Made by a program: the position numbers and the translations under genes. Source: Ruegeria spongiae (GTDB lineage: Bacteria > Pseudomonadota > Alphaproteobacteria > Rhodobacterales > Rhodobacteraceae). Taken from it: a DNA stretch of 64,000 bases. The notes under the pieces are model-generated. The model had not been told where the DNA came from, made no database searches, and was given only the letters and a program-made list of their open reading frames with translations. How positions within the stretch are numbered: the first letter of the stretch is position 1; every line of letters starts with the position of its first letter. The stretch lies in assembly GCF_023502395.1 (NCBI RefSeq), contig NZ_JAMFMB010000012.1, positions 1-64,000 on the forward strand, given 5' to 3'. This document shows positions 60,442 to 64,000 of the stretch, piece after piece.

Positions 60442-62097
60442 TCAGGCTTGTTCAAGAAGGTCGAATTCCGGCCAGAGTTCTGGATCGAGTTTGTTGATGA
60501 AGGGCCGCAGGACATCCTCGGCCTGATGCCAGCGGCCGACCGCCTTGCCCGAGATTGGTTTGCGCACCTGATGCGCACTTGCCGTATGCACGCGCGCGGT
60601 ATTTTGCTCCGGGCGCAAGATCGCTTCGTTCCAGTCCAGCCCGCAGTGATCCACCATGCGGCGGCTCTGCGGTTCGGGCATCGCGACAAGATCTTCGTAC
60701 CGAACGGTGAGGATCTGTTCGGGATAAAGCGCTTCCCACCGCGCCATGTGGCGCCGGTAAGTGTTGGCGGCCTCGGCCATGGCGTCGAGGTCGGACGTAT
60801 AAGTCAGCCCGGCAGCCGGAAAACGGGTCAGCCACATGGACAGCGCCACGTCGCGCGGGTCGCGCAGGCAATGGACAATGCGCGCATGGGGGAACGCGGT
60901 CAGGATGAAGCCGATCAGCTGATAATTATGCGGCATCTTGTCGACAAAGGCGCGGCTTTCGCGCGCGTTGGCAGGGAGGGCGTCAAGATAAGATTGCGCA
61001 AGCTGGTCAGCCTCCTGCGGTCCGAACGGAATGTCGGGGTCCAGATAGGGCCGGGCAAGATTGTCCATGTGGCGCAACTCACCGCACGAGAACACGTTTT
61101 CCAGCCGCGTCAGCATCATTTCGACCAGAGTGGTGCCGCTGCGCGGCTGACCCAGCACAAAGATCGGGCAGGGCGCAACAGGGGATGGTGCATTCACGCC
61201 CCCGCTGAATTCACGGTCGAATATCTTGGAATAGCCCGGGTCAGCCTGTGCCGCGAGACGCGCCATGTGGCGAAACTGCTGCGTATTGGCCTGCGCCGCC
61301 CAATGCAGCGCGCCATCCATGTCGCCAGCGCGGTTCAGCAGATCGGTCATGGCGAAGCAAAGCAATTCACGATCCTCGGCATTGGAGGATTGTTCCAGCG
61401 CCGCTTCGATCTCGTCAGCAAGCTGGCTGACGCTATCTGACGGGTGGATTCGCGCCAGTTCGAACAGGTTGCTCGCCCGGTTGGGGGTTCGCTGCAGAAC
61501 TTGCCGGTGGATCAATATGGCGGGTTCGGTATCGCCAGCCTGCGCGAGCGCGCGCGCGTGGTTGGTCGCGATCCGGTCATCTGCCGGTGCCAGAGAGAAC
61601 GCTGTTTCGAAATCCTGTGCAGATGACTCGAGCTGTTTCAGAAACTCTTTTGCGATCCCGCGTGCAAGATGGGCCTCTGCCAGGCCCGGTTGCATCGCCA
61701 GCGCACGCGTCGCGCTTTCGACCGCCTGATCCCAACATGCTGTTTCGATCTGTGCACGCGCCTGGGACAGGCGCAGCGCCGGGCTATCGACGCCGCTGTC
61801 AAACAGCTGTTGCAACCCGGCAAGAGCCTTGTCCGCTCCGCCGCAATCCACAAGCGCATTCAGAAGATTTTGCCGGAACGGCAAGTGGTCCGGGCGCAGC
61901 TTGGCCGCCTTCTGAAAATGAACCGCGGCCTCTTTCGGTCGCTTGAGGCTGACCAGGGCCAGGCCCGCCAAATTGCTGAAATCCGCCTGATCAGGGTGCT
62001 TCTTGAATCCCAGATTTGCCTTTTTCAAGGCTCGCTCAGGGTGGGTGCCGATCAGGGCCGACACTTTTTTCAGTTCACTTACGATGGTCTTGTTCAT
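60442..62097 (-). CDS. TPR-domain sulfotransferase
   Basis: A 551-residue protein. The N-terminal half (about 1-240) has several TPR-like repeats (such as KHPDQADFSNLAGLALVSLKRPKEA, and PALRLSQARAQIETACWDQAVESATRALAMQ). The C-terminal half is a sulfotransferase with the PAPS loop FVLGQPRSGTTLVEMML near 297 and HCLRDPRDVALSMW near 404. TPR-sulfotransferases are common in marine alphaproteobacteria, often linked to cell-surface sulfation. Acceptor unknown. The ATG at 62097 is the likely start; an upstream TTG has no better site. Divergent from the GST gene. Confidence 0.88.
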   Translation of the reverse strand: MNKTIVSELKKVSALIGTHPERALKKANLGFKKHPDQADFSNLAGLALVSLKRPKEAAVHFQKAAKLRPDHLPFRQNLLNALVDCGGADKALAGLQQLFDSGVDSPALRLSQARAQIETACWDQAVESATRALAMQPGLAEAHLARGIAKEFLKQLESSAQDFETAFSLAPADDRIATNHARALAQAGDTEPAILIHRQVLQRTPNRASNLFELARIHPSDSVSQLADEIEAALEQSSNAEDRELLCFAMTDLLNRAGDMDGALHWAAQANTQQFRHMARLAAQADPGYSKIFDREFSGGVNAPSPVAPCPIFVLGQPRSGTTLVEMMLTRLENVFSCGELRHMDNLARPYLDPDIPFGPQEADQLAQSYLDALPANARESRAFVDKMPHNYQLIGFILTAFPHARIVHCLRDPRDVALSMWLTRFPAAGLTYTSDLDAMAEAANTYRRHMARWEALYPEQILTVRYEDLVAMPEPQSRRMVDHCGLDWNEAILRPEQNTARVHTASAHQVRKPISGKAVGRWHQAEDVLRPFINKLDPELWPEFDLLEQA

Positions 62098-62366
62098 TGG
62101 GGTTTGCTGAAACTCGCAGGGCACGCGCTGGCATATGAATATTCCCAAGGATATAGGCCAGATCTCAGCCGGATGTTAGTTGAAATCGCCGTGACGGGCT
62201 GGCGTGGTCACGAAAGACCCAAACAGGGTTTCAGGGCTCTTCAGCCAACTAGTTCTGCCTGCCCGACAAATGGAACCGTTCCCGGATCTGCATCATGCGG
62301 AAACGGTGACTTAACATTATTTAACTTTAGTGTAAAATAAAGGTCTGACATTCGGGAGGTTTTCTG
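62098..62366. promoter_or_regulatory. Divergent spacer, TPR-sulfotransferase / GST
   Basis: A 269-bp spacer with an AT-rich segment (62308-62345, TTAACATTATTTAACTTTAGTG) that is a likely promoter for the GST gene. No clear operator. Confidence 0.35.
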
Positions 62367-62972
62367 ATGAAGTTGCATGTTTTCTCACCATCGCCAAATA
62401 GCCGGAAGGCGCTGTTCGTTACTGGTTATCTGGGACTTGGAGTTGAGACGGAACAAGTGGATCTTGCTTTGGGAGACCAAAAAGGCGCCGGCTTCCTCGC
62501 GCTCAACCCAAACGGAAGGGTGCCGGTTCTGGAACAGGACGATGGCAGCACGCTTTGGGAATCGAATGCGATCGTGAACCGGTTGTGCGCCGAGGTGGAT
62601 ACGGCACTCTGGCCGAAATCGAACCAGCGTTATGACATCATGCGGTGGCAGTTCTGGGAATCCTGCCATTGGACACCGGCCTGCAGCCCGTTCATCGCGC
62701 ACCACTTCTTTGGCAATCAGGACGTGGATCTGGGCGCGGCAGCCAGTCAGATGGAGCCGTTTGCAAAGGTGCTTGACGATCATCTGTCCGGGCGCGGCTG
62801 GTTGTCAGGGACCGGGATGACCACCGCCGATATCTCGGTCGCGGCCATTCTGTGTTACCGCGAGGCCTGTCAGTATCCGCTACAGGCCCATGACAACATC
62901 GCTCGCTGGATGGACCGGATCGAGGCGATTGATGTCTGGCAAAAGATCAACCCGGTGCCGGAAGCAGCCTGA
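62367..62972 (+). CDS. Glutathione S-transferase family protein
   Basis: A 201-residue GST. The thioredoxin-like domain begins MKLHVFSPSPNSRKALF with a Ser/Asn pair at 10-12, followed by NPNGRVPVLEQDDGSTLWESNAI (about 48-70; cis-Pro and the Glu-Ser glutathione-binding pair). The C-terminal domain has the GTGMTTADISVAAIL cap. Unlike the GST in the beta-oxidation operon this one is alone. GGGAGG lies 7 nt before the ATG. Substrate unknown. Confidence 0.88.
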   Translation: MKLHVFSPSPNSRKALFVTGYLGLGVETEQVDLALGDQKGAGFLALNPNGRVPVLEQDDGSTLWESNAIVNRLCAEVDTALWPKSNQRYDIMRWQFWESCHWTPACSPFIAHHFFGNQDVDLGAAASQMEPFAKVLDDHLSGRGWLSGTGMTTADISVAAILCYREACQYPLQAHDNIARWMDRIEAIDVWQKINPVPEAA

Positions 62973-63061
62973 AGACACCGACGGGCGGCGTATATGGGAC
63001 GCGGGCGAATCAGGCCGGGTCTGCTATAACTCTGCGGGACATGAGTAGGGGGGTATGACAC

Positions 63062-63727
63062 ATGTGCGGGCGGATCGCGGTCACATTGCCGAATGATGCG
63101 ATGGCGCAATTATTTGCGGCGCAACCGGCGAATACTCTGCCCGAGACACCGAATTACAATGTCTGCCCGACCAATCAGGTGCATGTGGTGCGCACGGGCG
63201 ATACCGGGCGTCAGCTGATGCCGATGCGCTGGGGTTTTCTGCCCCGGTGGTACACGTCTGAGACCGCCGGGCCGCTGCTGATAAACGCACGCTCCGAGAC
63301 CATCGCCGAAAAGCCTGCCTTCCGCGAGGCCTGCCGTGCGCGGCGCTGCATCCTGGTTGCAACCGGGTTCTATGAATGGACCAAAACGCCAGAGGGCGCG
63401 CGCCTGCCCTGGTATATCCACCGTCGGGACCGGGCCGTGATCGCCCTTGCCGGTATCTGGCAGGATTGGGGGCCGGAGGTCGACCGGCAGACAACCTGCG
63501 CCATCGTCACCACGGCGGCCAACCGGCATATGGCGGCGATCCACCACCGGATGCCGCTGATCCTGGAACTGGGTGACTGGCCGCTCTGGCTGGGCGAGGC
63601 AGGCCATGGCGCGGCGCCGCTGATGCGTCCGGGCGCAGACGAGGTGCTGAGCTTTCACCGGGTCGATCCGGCGGTGAATTCGAACCGGGCCAGCGGCCCT
63701 GAATTGATCGCGCCGCTTGCGGCCTGA
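63062..63727 (+). CDS. SOS response-associated peptidase / abasic-site crosslinker (YedK/HMCES)
   Basis: A 221-residue SRAP-domain protein. The catalytic Cys2 is directly after the start Met (MCGRIAV), so the start is certain. NARSETI (about 77-83), GFYEW (about 101-105) and the IHHRMPLILE motif (about 160-169) supply the Asn, Glu and His of the active site. Such proteins form a thiazolidine crosslink at abasic sites in single-stranded DNA, shielding replication. No LexA box was noticed upstream. GGGGGT precedes the ATG. It is directly followed by mnmH. Confidence 0.93.
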   Translation: MCGRIAVTLPNDAMAQLFAAQPANTLPETPNYNVCPTNQVHVVRTGDTGRQLMPMRWGFLPRWYTSETAGPLLINARSETIAEKPAFREACRARRCILVATGFYEWTKTPEGARLPWYIHRRDRAVIALAGIWQDWGPEVDRQTTCAIVTTAANRHMAAIHHRMPLILELGDWPLWLGEAGHGAAPLMRPGADEVLSFHRVDPAVNSNRASGPELIAPLAA

Positions 63728-63764
63728 GCTTTCACTCCGGCGGCAGCCGCGCTAAAGCCTTTAC

Positions 63765-64000
63765 ATGGCACTCGAATTCTCAACACTCGCCGATGTCCTC
63801 GCGCATGGTTTCGATACCGTGATCGACGTGCGCAGCCCGGCGGAATTTGCCGAAGATCACATGCCCGGCGCCATCAACCTGCCGGTTCTCGACAACGCGG
63901 AGCGCGCGCGGGTGGGCACGATCTATGTGCAGGATAGCCCCTTCCGCGCCCGCAAGCTGGGTGCGGCGCTGGTGTTTCGTAACGCCGCCGATCACATCGA
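63765..64000 (+). CDS. mnmH: tRNA 2-selenouridine synthase, 5' part only (rhodanese start)
   Basis: Only the first 78 codons lie in the window. The sequence MALEFSTLADVLAHGFDTVIDVRSPAEFAEDHMPGAINL and the following VLDNAERARVGTIYVQ are characteristic of the rhodanese domain of MnmH/SelU, which converts 2-thiouridine to 2-selenouridine at the tRNA wobble base via a geranylated intermediate. The catalytic Cys and the P-loop domain lie beyond the window edge and cannot be checked. It follows the YedK-like gene by 37 bp. Confidence 0.8.
   Translation, partial: MALEFSTLADVLAHGFDTVIDVRSPAEFAEDHMPGAINLPVLDNAERARVGTIYVQDSPFRARKLGAALVFRNAADHI

Noticed and set aside
1-64000. CRISPR arrays, insertion sequences or prophage
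   Set aside because: I saw no regularly spaced repeats, no transposase or integrase frames and no phage structural genes on either strand.

Overview
The window comes from a GC-rich alphaproteobacterium, most likely a marine Rhodobacteraceae of the Roseobacter group (Ruegeria/Leisingera/Phaeobacter-like). This rests on gene content and family resemblance, not on a database search: divergent PutA/PutR, PrpE, MaeB with a phosphotransacetylase tail, a MerR-led beta-oxidation operon, MnmH, and a phytanoyl-dioxygenase/HD-oxygenase phosphonate pair. Almost all of the window is ordinary, densely packed chromosome with many 1-13 bp gene overlaps. I see no CRISPR array, insertion sequence, prophage or rRNA. 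There is one tRNA, tRNA-Leu(UAA).

Layout. 1-461 is the 5' part of an AT-richer unknown gene (minus) that runs off the left edge and may mark accessory DNA. 891-7626 (minus) holds gatB, an unknown cytoplasmic protein, a small membrane protein, an SDR and pepN. 7878-12870 (plus) holds a lipoprotein, malate synthase G with a GlcG-like protein, a DUF4396 membrane protein and a class I glutamine amidotransferase. 12942-14431 (minus) is a two-gene oxidative phosphonate pathway, probably tmpA-tmpB. 14768-19344 holds a DUF2235 hydrolase, a thioesterase, metF and metR with a perfect MetR box between them, and a SuhB-type phosphatase. 19350-24475 holds a formaldehyde-activating-family gene broken by an amber codon, a rhomboid protease and the putA/putR pair. 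24518-30435 holds a TPR protein, tRNA-Leu, rsgA, small membrane proteins, an esterase, glyA and nadK.

30436-30788 is a convergent intergenic stretch with four hairpins. After it come an amidase, an animal-type haem peroxidase, prpE (with a cluster of TTTGCAAA-like sites), a second and intact GFA protein, maeB and a cupin fragment. 39121-42535 is a nucleoside salvage operon, cdd-deoA-add-upp, without deoB. A SPOR protein, a degenerate M48-like membrane protein, a DMT transporter and a sulfotransferase follow. 48-54 kb is a beta-oxidation operon read leftward: merR, fadE, a ribbon-helix-helix-like small protein, a GST, fadA, a cupin and fadJ. A second merR and an overlapping thioesterase-thioesterase-MATE unit come next. 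The right end has arsC-pyrD-DUF952 (minus), a periplasmic 5'-nucleotidase, a TPR-sulfotransferase, a GST, a YedK/HMCES protein and the start of mnmH.

How the genes work together. Several units feed acetyl-CoA and propionyl-CoA metabolism: beta-oxidation, PrpE, malate synthase and malic enzyme. MetR/MetF and GlyA belong to one-carbon metabolism, and TmpA/TmpB would yield phosphate plus glycine betaine (or glycine). The most useful new observations are the phosphonate pair, the MetR operator, the matched 5-4-5 dyads in front of both merR genes, the amber-interrupted GFA gene and two hairpin-rich convergent gaps that could hold small RNAs. I did not find a clearly unprecedented multi-gene system.
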